From the NCBI GenBank assembly GCA_027924645.1, contig BSBN01000187.1, positions 15,332,001 through 15,396,000 on the forward strand: DNA of 64,000 bases. The letters are read 5' to 3'. Both the position numbers and the translations under genes were made by a program. Below the pieces are notes generated by a model. The model was given only the letters and a program-made list of their open reading frames with translations. It did no database searches and was not told the DNA's origin. The stretch comes from Cunninghamia lanceolata (lineage: Eukaryota; Streptophyta; Pinopsida; Cupressales; Cupressaceae). Below, in pieces: positions 1 through 11,489 of the stretch. Each line of letters begins with the position of its first letter. Position 1 is the stretch's first letter.

Positions 1-354
1 ATACATATACCTATAGTCCTATCGAGTCCATCCATCCTCCCTTCCTCTTTTTGATCCTGATAAAGATTAGGGGCAGCATGTGGACAAATACTTTTGGTTA
101 TCTCTTGATATACCTCCTCCTACCCAAACAATCCTATCATCATCCTAACATCATAAGCCTTGTCATGAAAAAACGTAAGTCTTACACTAGGGCATGTTTG
201 TACTATGCAACATAGCCTTTGGAGATCATATCCATGCCCTCTTACACATATATCCATTCCATCCATTATCACCTATCATTTTATCCATCCATCTTTCTTA
301 CACCTAGACTTGGTCCTCCCTTGTCATTGGTGTCTATCATAAAGGCTATTTAAA

Positions 355-735
355 TTGTCATCCAATGCCATCCAAAACATCTCAAAAATCCAAAAAAATC
401 AAAACATGTCGAAAAAACACAAAAAAATCAACATATGTCAAAATCCAAAAACATTGAAACATTTCAAAAATCACAAAAAAAGTCAAAACATTAAAAAACA
501 CAAAAAAATCAAAATATCCTCAGAATCCAAAAAAATCAATATATGTCAAAATCCAAAAACATTCAAACATCTCAAAAATAAAATAAAAAAAATCACAACA
601 TTTCAAAAGTTGAAAAAAATCAAAACATTCCAAAAATTCAAAAAAATCAAAACATATCAAAATTAAAAAATATAAAATTGAAACATTCCAAAAATCCAAA
701 AAAAATTGAAACATGTCAAAATCCAAAACATCAAA
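355..735 (+). repeat. A-rich imperfect tandem repeat
   Basis: A short unit of the type CAAAAATCCAAAAAAATC with AACAT spacers repeats over about 380 bp with period drift (roughly 12-30 nt). It translates to low-complexity Lys/Asn/Gln/Ile runs on the plus strand and Phe/Asp/Leu runs on the minus strand, so the open frames here are not genes. From about 780 to 930 the pattern changes to CAATCAATCCATTCAA-like steps. It lies in the presumed 3' noncoding region of an LTR element. Confidence 0.8.
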
Positions 736-979
736 ATATTCCCCAAAATTTTTAAAAAATCAAATATCCTACAAAATCCAAGCAATAAAATCACTCAACT
801 CATCATATCAATCCACCCAATTAAATTCATCACAAACTCAATTCTTCAATCAATTCCTCAACCGAATCATTCAATCAAATCTCTCAATCAATCCATTCAA
901 ACATCCTAATCAAGCATGCCATCATACCGTTCAAATCAGTTATTCAAGTCATCGATAGTTTGCATGGTCGAACTACATC

Positions 980-1050
980 ACCTCTGAGCTTTCACATAGG
1001 CAAGGCCATCTTTGATGTGCCCTTGAGGCATTAGGTTAGTCCCTTAGGGC
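980..1050 (+). repeat. GGCAAGGCCATC unit, copy 1 of 3
   Basis: The segment reads CATAGGCAAGGCCATC, then a GATG-CCCTTGAGGCATTAGG stretch, then TTAGTCCCTTAGGGCC. Close copies occur at about 51974-52034 and 52122-52182. The flanking CCTCTGAGCTTTCACATAGG is also partly shared with the third copy. The function is unknown. Confidence 0.8.
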
Positions 1051-2299
1051 CTGTCTTGTCAACCATCATAATAAGTTGTCCCTTCACGAGATGGACACTT
1101 TGATCAGACCAAAACAATCAATCTTTCACAAGAAAACCAATCCCAAACATCAACAAGACAAGCTATTCAAACTAGCCAAATCAATGAATTGCCTCATGAT
1201 AATCATATGTCACTATCCTCATCAACTATTACATACACTATACGGAATGGGGCATCATCGAAACCAGGATTATGTTCCTCATATGACATGCATCATTTAT
1301 CAAACATCATCCAATCAATCATCAATCAAACCCTAGTGTTTCTCGTATGACCAACAACACCAGTGTCAATTAATCAATCACTTGCCTTAGACAGGATGTT
1401 GCATTGTCGAAACTAGACCAGGCCTCTTATACGACATGTTTCATTTCCTGAAACCAGCCTCCTTATCCTTCTTTATCTAATCACAACCAATCAAGCACAT
1501 ATCACTTGGCAAGAGGTCCAAATGGTTGTTGGTCTAGTCTGTCTTATTTTACTAGATTGTTTTGCAGTCTCATTCTTATGCTTCTCAAGGTAGTCCCTAA
1601 GTGATGAAGAGAAGCGAGGATAGAACAAGACCTTTTTCTTTGATTGACTGTTTGCAGTTTGTCTTGGCAAAATGACTGGGGCAACTTGGTGCTTGCGTGT
1701 GATCGGGATTCCATTAGGTGTGAATCAAAGACATCCTATGCATTGGAAAGAACAACTACTTCCTTGCATAAAGACTTACACACCTCACAGTTATCTCATC
1801 ACATGTTCTGACAAGGTATCAGAGTTACTAGTCTGAGTCAGGGCATTCCTTGTCTGTCATGTGCCTATTTCACAAGGGACTACACTTTCCACTTTGGCCT
1901 TTGACATGTCATGGTGATTGTCATCCTTTGACATAATAAGTTCTATGATGATAAGCAGAAAAATTGCAAATGAGAAGCTCAAAAATCAATCAAAGCAAGA
2001 TTTCATTCCCATTCTTTTGGCCAATCTTCATTCCCCCACCATCTCTCTTGCATCCTCATTCCTCCACCTTCATTACAACTTAACGTGTTGTTCATTTCCT
2101 CTATCCATTTCCCAACCAATCCCTTTTCATTTCGAGAGCCTACCCGTGTTTGTCCAACCCGCCTATCCTCTCAAGGGGGCATCATCATCCTATCTTTCCA
2201 ACATCATCCTTTTCCTCTATCCATACCTTAATTTCTTTGAAATGATGTTACTCGACATAAAGCTCATCATCTCAAACATCATCTCAAAGAGGGGCAAAA

Positions 2300-2980
2300 A
2301 GTAGACACTTAAAAATGTCCTGTCGTAAATGTGATAGGACAATTTTATCCTACAAATGCCATAATTCAACTATTAATTAAATAATTTTAATCATTTAATT
2401 AATTCAATTTCATCCTTTCTAATCAGTTTTCCATATTTCTTCTATAATTAAATAATTAATCTTAACTGATTATTTAATTATTCCTATCCTAGTGTCCCCT
2501 TTCATTAATTTAAACAAATAAAACATTTGTTTAAATAACGCTTTCATATGTCCACTTCAAATGGATTAAATAAACTTTCCAAATTTATTTAATTTAAACA
2601 TCTTCCACCTCATCATATTTGTGAATTTTAAATTCACTTTTTTCCTCTAGTGATGGGAGAAACCCTAATCAACCTCAACCATTGATCTTATCTCTAAGTC
2701 AACAATGAATCCTAGCCCTCCATTCAAAATCTCTCTTCTATAAAACACCTCATTCAACCCCATTTTGATCCCTTATGCCCTTATGCTCTCTTATGCTCTA
2801 TTTCATCTAAAATCTCCTATAAACCCTCCCAAATCTTGCAAATCAAATACATGAGCTTCTCAAGATGTTGAATGAACTACAAATCTGAGAATAAACAATT
2901 CAAAGATGGAGGAGGACAATAGAGATAAGACAATGTTAGCTTCGATTTTAGTTGTTTTGCATGCTTGTTTGATAGCTTTC
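2300..2980 (+). mobile_element. LTR (3' LTR) of the leftmost Tat-like element
   Basis: The start GTAGACACTTAAAAATG follows a polypurine tract and resembles the LTR start at 42883 (TGTATACACCTAAAAATGG). The first base pair of the canonical TG appears mutated. As in that LTR, the 5' part is full of TTAATTAAATAA-type AT palindromes. A TATA box (TATAAAAC, 2739-2746) would give U3, with R downstream. The right end is not sharp; similarity to LTR-like sequence fades around 2950-2990, so the end is approximate. Confidence 0.5.
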
Positions 2981-3197
2981 TAGGCTAGATTGCTCTCTAT
3001 TGTAGTTAGGGTTAGCTGTAGTTTTATTTCTGCATGTAAACCTAGTTTTTCCCTAGCACAAACAAAACATAGATACCAAGTGGAGTTGGTGGAGTCTATA
3101 GGTTTTCTCCAAGAGCCAGTTAATAACCAAGTGTTGTCATTTTGTAAAATATCAAAAGCTTCACCAAGTTTGTCTTCCTCATGATCTAAGAGCATGG

Positions 3198-3785
3198 ATT
3201 CTACTAAGTTATTCTTGCTTTCTTTTGGGCCACACTTTAAGTAGCATCTTTTCATTTTCTTCCCCTTCTCTCTTGAAATGATTTTGCATTAGAGTTTCTA
3301 TTGCAATCATTATATGTCATCCATGATCTCAAGAAAATCTCTAAATACATTTGAGTCTTATTAATAAGATTGTCTAATTTTATAAACTTGAAATCATCTA
3401 AAATCTCTAGAGTTTCACTCTTGACTGGTATTTTAGATTTTGCATTATGTTCTTTCAAATGTGCTTCTTTCAGTTCTTTCTCCTTCTTGGTCATTTTCTT
3501 TCTAATTAGTAGCACATGAACATATCTAATAAACATCTTCTCATCAACTTCCATTTGTTCTCCAACATCTTCATCTTCCTTTCCCTTAACTTTATCTCTT
3601 TCTTCCTCTTCACTATCACTATCATCTATGCCATGTGCATGTGGCCTTCTTTTCCTTCTTCAAGAGATTCCATACTTGCTTGCATTTATTTCATATCTTC
3701 AAGAAATTTGTCTAATATCCCTGCAAACTCTATTGTTGTAGCTTCTACTAACCTTCTCCTTGGAGGCATTTTTACTCTCCTCACA
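3198..3785 (-). pseudogene. Unrecognised gag-like coding remnant
   Basis: Reading the minus strand from about 3772, a frame opens with MPPRRR, a start typical of plant Ty3 gag. It continues through an acidic stretch (IDDSDSEEEE), a Lys/Glu-rich helix-forming stretch (KKMTKKEKELKEAHLKEH) and an unassigned tail down to about 3250. At least one stop and one frameshift are needed to read it through. No capsid motif or zinc knuckle is visible, so the gag assignment is weak. It could equally be part of a host protein with a charged linker. Confidence 0.25.
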
Positions 3786-3889
3786 ATCCTTCCCTACTAT
3801 TGTAACTTAAGTTCTTGGTCTAATACTACATATAGGGACACACACACACAAGCTTATTGGACTCCTACTATCTCTAAGTTAAGAAAAAT

Positions 3890-4109
3890 TTAGTCCTTTC
3901 TAGAGTTATTATCCTTCTCTAATACAAAACTATTGCAATCCTAGTGGGAGACACAACAAAATAGGTATCCCACACTAGGAATCCTTGAAAAAACTCATAA
4001 TCCCACATATTAAGAAAGAAACAAGATGGATGTGAATCCAACTATGTAATAAATAATTATTTCTAGCACACACACTAGGATGACTTTTTTAAGAGGAGCA
4101 AACCTTATT
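3890..4109. other. Spacer without recognisable features
   Basis: AT-rich sequence between the gag-like remnant and repeat copy A. A CACACACACA run lies just upstream, at about 3839-3848. No gene, splice pattern or repeat boundary was recognised. Confidence 0.5.
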
Positions 4110-5459
4110 TAGTATCTATAGTTAAATAAGAACAGAAATGCTTTGCTCTTCATGCACACATAGAAAGATCAACTATGACAACTTGAATAGGCATAAAACA
4201 TCAATTATTACATTATTAAGGCTAGAAAATATAATTTTAGTTATGAATACATTTAACATAGAAAAATATATAAATGAATAAAACCTCCTATAAATATCTA
4301 TTGTTACCTACTATAAGGCTCCTCTTAGACTTTTGGAAAGCTAGTGACAGATTCTCCTCTTGAAAAATATGACCTCACCTATTCTAGATGTTAATTCTAT
4401 CTTTTCATTTTGTATGAGTTTCCTCTAAATTTATGTAAATATAATTTAAAACATAAAAAAAAGAAACATTCCACCTACAAAAAGATCCTTTTTGTACTTC
4501 ACAAAACACCTTCCTACTACCCTATCAGATGATGACAAAGGAAAACTTTTCCAAAATTTCTCTTCTTCTACCACACATTTGCACATGCTCACCTAGTCTT
4601 GACACTATTCTCTTCTTTTATTTTCCCTTGTAAAGGTCTCCTCTCTACTTCCCACCTACAAAAACCCATTTTGTATCCTTTTCCAAGTACCTTATTATTG
4701 CCCTCTTGCATAAAAGAAAAATAGGGATTTTCTAAATATAGTCCTATTTGCTCATAAAATCTCTTATTCCCTATATGCTACTAAACATAATTCTATAATC
4801 TAGGATAACATCCACTCCTCTTATTGCTTTGGAAAGTGCCTACCTTTTTCTCTACAATGTGAGGAAAAAATAGAGCTTTCTTTCTCTAAAAAATCTTCTA
4901 TATTGTAGGCACTTCTGTATCTTTCTACCAAATGTGTAGTTGTATAGGCCTATGAAATACTTCAAAAACTAACAAAATCCTACTCAAATAAATTTTTATT
5001 CTTCAATGATGTGGCTATGTGCTAAGGATGATAATTGTTTTTGAAGATCATAAAATGTTATATTTTATTCTCTCCTCTCATCAGCCCACAAGGAGCCAAA
5101 ATTGCAAAACAATACAATATAAAGGTAATGTTTAAAATAAAATGATCCTAAGATGCCCCTACATCAAAAAGGTAGGGCTTGGTAAACCAAAAACCAAATT
5201 AAATCATCTTAGCCTAAGAAAACTAGATCTAGAGAGAAGAATTAGGACCTCCACAGTGATTGAGCTTTCCAATAGTTGAGTAAAACAAAGATAATAACCT
5301 TGTACAACAATCTAGAAGTATAATTCTTGATGGTCGTGTTAAACTTGATCATTAATATTTCTACAAAGAAAGAGGTGGTTGTGAGCAAAACTTGTGAATC
5401 ATGACATCAAGAAAAAGATCTTGAATACTCAAGATAGATTACAAGTTAGAATTGGTAAT
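4110..5459 (+). repeat. Dispersed repeat copy A, left part
   Basis: Collinear with copy B at about 39390-40749. Shared text includes CATAGAAAGATCAA, GCATAAAACATCAATTATTA, GGAAAGCTAGTGACA and AGATGCCCCTACAT. The copies differ by scattered substitutions and small indels. The repeat shows no coding potential and no terminal motif that would name its class. Copy A is cut after 5459 by a LINE and resumes at 11270. Confidence 0.85.
5451..5459. repeat. LINE target-site duplication, left copy
   Basis: ATTGGTAAT, identical to 11261-11269 across the LINE. The same nine bases occur once at the uninterrupted site in copy B (40741-40749). Confidence 0.85.
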
Positions 5460-6099
5460 CTTTTTCTTTTGATGAATATGCATGTCTATTACTAAAAATG
5501 TTTTTAAATAAAATACATTTTCACAAGAAAAAGGATGAGGAACACAAGGTCACCCCACAAAGTCCATCGTCACATGGGCAGAGCCCAAAGAGAAACAAAA
5601 GTAACTAAAAACAACATAAGAAGCCGACTAAGTGGAAAGAGCAATCCTAGCAGGTGGCAGTGGAGGATCCTTATCCTTCGAATTGCCCCAGATATCAGTG
5701 GGGTCTAGGGTATCCTCAAGAATGAACCAACCATCCTTTGTTTCTCCTTTTTTTTCATCATGCACCGGGGAAATAGCCAGGGCCAAATTAGGGAACACTT
5801 TGGAAGAACCCGACCAACAAGAGTCCTACCAGCCACTTGCACCTCCAATATGATGCTCATCCCTTCTAGAACCCCATGTAGAACCGCCACATGGAGGGGA
5901 GGTAGAGTGCCGCCGAGTAGCTCCACCCCACGGGGGAGAGGTAGAGCACTGCCTAGGAATACCACCACCACCAAAGTCGCATCGGGACTAGGAGTGGGGG
6001 TTCTAAGAATGGCGGTCGAGAGAACTCCTACTACATCTTCATCCCCAAGAGGGGGAATAACCCTGAGAAGTGGAAGCATTAGGAGGGACTCGAGCCACA

Positions 6100-9000
6100 G
6101 TGCAAGGGGCATTGCCCTAGTGGTCCAGGAGCTCCTAGAGGTGAGAGACCTCCAAAGCCACTTTGTTGGCTTGAACCTGAATCTGATGAAGCACATTGTT
6201 GCAAATACAAGCTTTAGTAAACATAGAAATCTCTGTTGCTATAGTATGATGAGCAAACATAGCATAATTTCTATCCTTCCATAATGAAAACAAAATCTCC
6301 CCCAGAAAACATGCCATATTTGAGTAAATCTGGATGGAAAACAAGGCCAATCTCCCAAAAGAATCATATGTCAAGAAAATGATTTTGGACGAAATGGTAA
6401 AAAAAAGTCATGAATCTAGTTCTAGAGGTTCTGGGCATGTTAGAAAAACTAGAAGATATGTATAAAAGCCTCTAGCTAGCCATAAAGTGGGCATCAAGGA
6501 TCAACAATGCCTAAATAGCGGAGGTGAGATCCAATGGACAATCCTTGGAAAATCACACACCATGCAAAATGATCCAACTTGGGTTCAAAAATTGTACACC
6601 AAATAATCTGGAATTGCCTTTGCCAAATAGAAGGTGAAGACTACAAATGCTAGTGGTTGTTCAAAAAAGATACCATTAGCAGATGTGGTGATATCCAACA
6701 GTATCCAAGTCGTGGTTTATACTGAAAAAAAGTGGTCTTAGGAGACCACAATCCTTCCACCATGGCTTAGCAGAAAAAATACCAATCTTGTGAATCATAT
6801 TCAACAGGGGATCTGACATCACAATGTCGTAAGTTTTATGATCCAATCTATTAAGATTAAATTGGACCTATATATCCTCCCATGAGCATAAATTCATTGA
6901 GGCTCTAGAAAATAAGTCTTTGGGAGTACGAATACCCCTCTTGTGAAAACGCAAAGCACGAACCCAAGGAAGCTTAGCAAGAGGCTGACCTTGAACTTGA
7001 ATGAGAGGGCACTACCAGAGATTGTAACAATTAAATGAATGGCCTTCATGAAAACTAGAACCATTCTAGAGAAGCTAAGGTTTAATGGCTTCCCAAGCCC
7101 GCTAAATGATTTTGGCAACAAAAGTACCTTCAATATGAATAGCTTCTTTCATAACAAGAAGGGTCTAAAATCCAATCCCCTTCCAAGCTCGGTGGTTAGT
7201 GGGATAGCCTAAAGAAATATAGTGTCGAAGCAACACTTTCTAGGCCTCATTACCAGAGACCACCCACACAATCCATTTGGCACAAAGATCCATACCTTGG
7301 CGATGAGTGGAAAAGTGTTCAAGCTCTCCAGAGTCTCTCGGGAGGTAGCAGAATTCCTAGGAAACTCTGTGAAACCCTCTATGCTCCTCAAAGGGGGCCC
7401 ATAAAAAATCCCTTAGAAGCTTCTCCAACTTCATGTATGAAGCTTTAGATGGGGCCCAACAAGAAGAGTAATAAACATGAGTAGCTACAAGAATTTTGGA
7501 GAAAATATGAAATTTACTAGCCAAAGAAAGTGGCTTGGTAATCCAGAAGGAAAGCTTCTTCTCAATTCGAGAGAGCACAACATTCCAAAGATCCACATAA
7601 GAGACTTGGCAAGCAAAAGGAATGCCCAAAAAATGAAAAATTTCTCTATGATTGATCCACATCTATTGATATTGGAGGAGCCATTGAGGAGTCAGAAAAA
7701 TGGATTGCCTATAACATTGTGTTTTATGCCATTGATTTGCAGAGCCAGAGGCAAGAAAAAACGTGTCAAGGTAGTGAAGAGCTTCTTTGACATTTTCCTC
7801 TTCTTCAATTAGCGTAAGAAAGGAGTCATTTGCAAAGTGAGCATTCACAAGATGAGTAGAAGAATCAAGGAGAACAATTCCTCTGACCCTTCCAAGAGAA
7901 ATGGAATGAGCCAGTAGATAGCCAAAACCTTCAGTGGCCAAGACATAGAATGGAGCAAGCGGGCAACCTTGCCTGATATAATGACGAAGGCCAAAAGCTT
8001 GAGATTGGAAACCATTAATGGTAATGCATGCAGCAGCATCTCCAAAAAGAATTTTGATAGATTGAATAAAACAGGGGCCAAAACCCAGAGCCTTAAGCAT
8101 GGCAAGAATAAAAGGCCACTCAATGCAATCATAAGCTTTAGCAAAATTGATTTTGAGGAAAAGGGCCTGTTGCCTAGACTAGCAAGCCCATTCCATACCT
8201 TCCCAAACAACAATAATATTGCCTAGAATGAATCTAGATTTAATGAAGCTTGTTTGTTCTGGGCGAATGATCTGTGGAAGCAAATGAAAAAATTTTAAAG
8301 ATAACACTTTGGCAATGATCTTGTAAGAAACATTGAGCAGCATGATAGGATGCCAATTGCAAATATCTTCAAGGTCGCCAGCCTTGGGTATGAATTTGAT
8401 ATTTCCCTTGTTAATTAAATTACCTAAGGATTGAATATGAAAGGCTTCCAGATAAACTTTATGCAAGTCTGGACCCACACAATGCCATAATGCTTTATAA
8501 AATTCACAAGGAAAGCCATCAAAACCCCGACCTTTGTCATCCGACATGGAAAAAGAAGCTTCCTTAAGGTCTTCAATGGTGAACAATTGCTCACAGAAGG
8601 CATGTTGAGTTTCTAAAAAAATTAGAAGGAACCACTTGAAGGCATTCCTACAAAGCTCTATCGCACTCTAAAGAATCCTCTTGTGTTGTGAAAACTTTCT
8701 CATAATGATGGACAAAAGCTTGAATAATATCTGGCAACTCAGAAAGCACCATTTGCCCTTCTCAAATTTTCTTAATCCCTGGAAAAGAATGACGAGAGCA
8801 CAGAGCCAGGAAAAACTCCTTTGAAGCTCAGTCTCCAATTTTAAGCCAATGAAGGTGAGCTTTAATTTGGACACCTCTAGCAGAGTAGCTATTAGCTACC
8901 TATTTATGATGATGAAGCTAAGCCACCCTAGCATATAAGGTTTGAGAAAAAGGATTGACAAGTTCTTCTGTAGCACGACAGAGATCCGAGGTGGTGGCTT

Positions 9001-9964
9001 CATATGAGCACCATCAAAAAGTGGCAAGTTGGCGGCCATAGATGTGGAGAAATCGAGCATTGTGTCGAATGGCATTATTCCACCAGTCAATGCAATTGGT
9101 ATGCTAAGCTTGATGGCAAGAAAGATTCCAAACCCATTGAATGTGGGCCAACATGGGTTGATGACTCAGCAGAGACATGTTGACAAAAAAATATGTTTTT
9201 GGGGCTGAGAAATCCCCACTTGCCATTTAATGCCAAATTTAATAGGAAAGTAGTCTTATAGCGTGACCTCCGGGAGAGGCATAATTGGCAGTTGCTGACA
9301 AGACACAAAAGAAAGAAAAATATTGTGCCATTATCATTGAATGATCAAGACTCTTAAGAACTCTGTTAGAACTGACTCAAAAATTACTCCATATATGCTA
9401 GACAAACTGTTGATGGCGGCGGGTGGTATTGGGGTCATAAAGCCCCAATTTATTACACATATAAAACCATGCCTCCCTTTCTCTAGATGTCCATTGGAAA
9501 GGCAATAAACCTTCCTTATTAGAGGTCACTTCCACCATATAAAAGTCACTGCACAAAACCCAAGTAGCCGAGGGGAGAGAGTCCATGATCCAATGCCAAA
9601 GAGAAGATCTCTCAATAGCATCATTGGGAGCATAAACATTAATGACTCCAAAAGAATGAATATCAATCAACATGAGAATCCAAACCAGCCTCATGGTGGG
9701 ATCTAAACCATGATCTATGGCACATGATTGCCACTGTGGCACAAAGAGGGTAACAATCCCTCCATGTCTCGCTTTGTGACTGGAGGCAAAAGCTAAACAA
9801 CCAGGCCAAATAACCTAACATGCAGAAGAAAGCATGAAGGCCACGATCTTAACTTTCTAAAGACACAGAACATCAATACCAGGATAATTCTGATGACTAT
9901 CCCTTATGAAATACTTTCAGGCGAGGTTAGTGAGACCTTGAACATTCCATGAAAGAAAATTCAT
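6100..9964 (-). pseudogene. LINE ORF2: endonuclease and reverse transcriptase, inactivated
   Basis: ORF2 starts with an ATG at 9962-9964 followed by the endonuclease motif SWNVQGL. The endonuclease continues through INVYAPND (within 9398-9742). Reverse transcriptase follows: DDKGRGFDGFPCEFY and SYKIIAKVLS (8179-8586), RQGCPLAPF, and the catalytic box (7828-7830), which reads FAND instead of FADD, so one catalytic Asp is lost. The thumb and connection region continues to about 7200. An LFSLWKDRN segment near 6250-6300 matches the zf-RVT tail of plant L1 elements. Three stops occur in the first 55 codons, each explained by C-to-T change (CGA to TGA, CAG to TAG twice). The position of the C-terminal end is uncertain. 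Confidence 0.85.
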
Positions 9965-9984
9965 GTGTCAAAATCTTGGATATC

Positions 9985-11143
9985 ATCCTTGTCCCCAAGA
10001 GAGGAGAAATGATTCTATAGGAAATCAATTACTTTTGGAGCTCCTGCATGTCCATTCTGCTTCTTCTCTGGCATACCATTTCCCTCCTCTGCATGCCCAG
10101 AAGGGCTACATGAGTGGTGAAGGCTAGGGGTATGAGTTGGAATAGTCGAGGCAGGCTACGGAGTCTGCACTCCCAAAACCTGACTTGGAGTTTCAACCAC
10201 TAGCATAACTGGATTGTCCTTCCCCTTCACCAAAGGGTTTGAAGTTGGTGTCGATGGGCAATTAACATGTTCATCTTGTTTAGCACTATTAGAAGTAACA
10301 ACTTTCCCTTTGTGTGAGACTGTGGTCCATTTGTCCTCAGATTTAGAAGCTTCCTGGGACTTCAAAGGGTTAGCCACCTTAGGTGGGGACTTATCCCTTT
10401 GAACATTCAAAGGACAATCCTTAATTTTGATGATTAACAATAGAAACAAGTATTGGGTAGGTTGAGGTAAAACATACGCTAGGTATGAGAGACTCCACCT
10501 GTCTAGATATCAATAGTTTCCATGAGATCACGGGACAAGTCAACCTCGACACAAACCCTTTTCTAGGGTTGAGCATGAAAGAAATGGTCAGGCTCCACAC
10601 AAACCACTTTACCTAAAGATTGGGCAATGAGTTGTAGAAAAGGCCAAAAAGGAAAAGGGAGGTCAGGGAATTCAATCCACACTAGGACACAAAATCTCTT
10701 ATCATCAGAGACTATGAAATCACGTGACCATGGTTGAAAAACCAAAAGAGAAGATCACACATATGAGGGCCCATTTTGAAGAATGGCTTGGACATGATTG
10801 ACTTCAACAAAAGAAACAAGAAAAAACCTTTGGTCAGGTTTTGATCACTGTCAAGGTGGACCCCATGAGGGATCCATGCCTTGGTGACTCAATCCCTAAG
10901 CATGCTTTTTGGGGGAACCCTCTCAACAAAATAGCCTATTAAAGTATGCTGCTCAAGCCATTGGCAAGCATTATCAAAATACCAAACAGGCAAAATAACA
11001 TCTACAGATTTTTCACTATGCATACCTCATGAAACACCTTGGGTACAAATTTCTGAGGACGCTTGTTCACAAGAGCCATTATCACCGGATGCCAAAACAC
11101 CAAATCCAGTAGCAATAGCTGGGTTGAGGCTGGTCGAGGCCAT
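9985..11143 (-). pseudogene. LINE ORF1: nucleic-acid-binding protein, broken
   Basis: The likely start is the ATG at 11141-11143 (MASTSLNPAI), about 117 bp inside the element. A stretch with WSRDF...VWIEFPDLPFPFW (10563-10745) matches the DUF4283 fold common in ORF1 of plant L1 elements. Downstream is a lysine/serine/proline-rich tail with KDCPLNVQRDK and KWTTVSHKGK (10156-10449). Several frame changes are needed to link the pieces, and the end just before the ORF2 start is inferred. In LINEs ORF1 binds element RNA together with ORF2; this copy cannot encode it whole. Confidence 0.65.
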
Positions 11144-11260
11144 TATAAACTCAAAAAACTCCCACAGTAAGTGCGGTATAACACAAGACAGATGCCAGCA
11201 GAAAAATGCACGGTAAAACCCTAGCACACCTAAAACCATTAGAGCACTCTCACTAACCGG

Positions 11261-11269
11261 ATTGGTAAT
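11261..11269. repeat. LINE target-site duplication, right copy
   Basis: ATTGGTAAT, matching 5451-5459. The next bases (GGACCAACTATG) rejoin the copy B sequence after a gap of 17 bases relative to copy B. Confidence 0.85.
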
Positions 11270-11436
11270 GGACCAACTATGGGGTCCAATATTTAGGGCT
11301 CCAACTACTTAAGATTGTATCTTTTAGAAAAAGCTCATACATGGAACAATCATTGACCAATTTAGTAAATGAATCAACCAACTCAAAGGATTTCCAATTT
11401 TTTTATTATTTATAGAAATATTAAGACAATTCACCC
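11270..11436 (+). repeat. Dispersed repeat copy A, right part
   Basis: Continues copy A after the LINE. GGACCAACTATG, TCCAATATTTAGGG, AGCTCATACATGGAACAAT and AATGAATCAACCAACTCAAA match copy B at about 40766-40930. Similarity ends near 11436. Confidence 0.85.
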
Positions 11437-11489
11437 TCATCCCTTCCTTAAATATAAAATATGTCCTAGAAAATTTCTAAAGGTGTTGC

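Larger units (their letters stand above)
1..2299 (+). mobile_element. 3' noncoding internal region of a Tat-like Ty3 LTR element (left-truncated by window)
   Basis: No convincing protein is visible here. The assignment rests on two observations. First, the stretch ends in a purine tract (2286-2298, AAGAGGGGCAAA) directly followed by an LTR-like start at 2300. Second, a unit of about 70 bp at 980-1050 recurs twice in the noncoding tail of the Tat element at 52 kb. Tat-lineage elements are known for long noncoding stretches between integrase and the 3' LTR. The open stretches at 1076-1336 and 1918-2304 show no domain and look fortuitous. The rest of the element lies left of the window. Confidence 0.5.
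5460..11260 (-). mobile_element. Near full-length L1-type LINE (non-LTR retrotransposon), degraded
   Basis: A 5.8-kb insertion on the minus strand flanked by a 9-bp duplication. In element order it has a 5' leader of about 117 bp, ORF1 with a DUF4283-like region and a basic, Pro-rich tail, ORF2 with endonuclease and reverse transcriptase, then a 3' region and an A-rich tail (AAAAGAAAAAG read on the minus strand at 5461-5472). Both ORFs carry stops and frameshifts. The interrupted target is present whole elsewhere in the window (copy B), so the insertion limits rest on comparison as well as on the duplication. A 5' leader plus ORF1 start suggests little or no 5' truncation. Confidence 0.9.

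Noticed and set aside
355..666. 103-codon open frame, Lys/Asn/Gln rich
   Set aside because: It is a translation of an A-rich tandem repeat; the opposite strand is open too, for the same reason.
1918..2304. 128-codon open frame just before an LTR
   Set aside because: No domain and no codon pattern; it lies in the noncoding tail and overlaps the polypurine tract.
5705..6284. Open frames of 163 and 174 codons on both strands
   Set aside because: They lie in the GC-richer 3' end of the LINE; neither matches a domain, and the LINE coding frame here is a third one.
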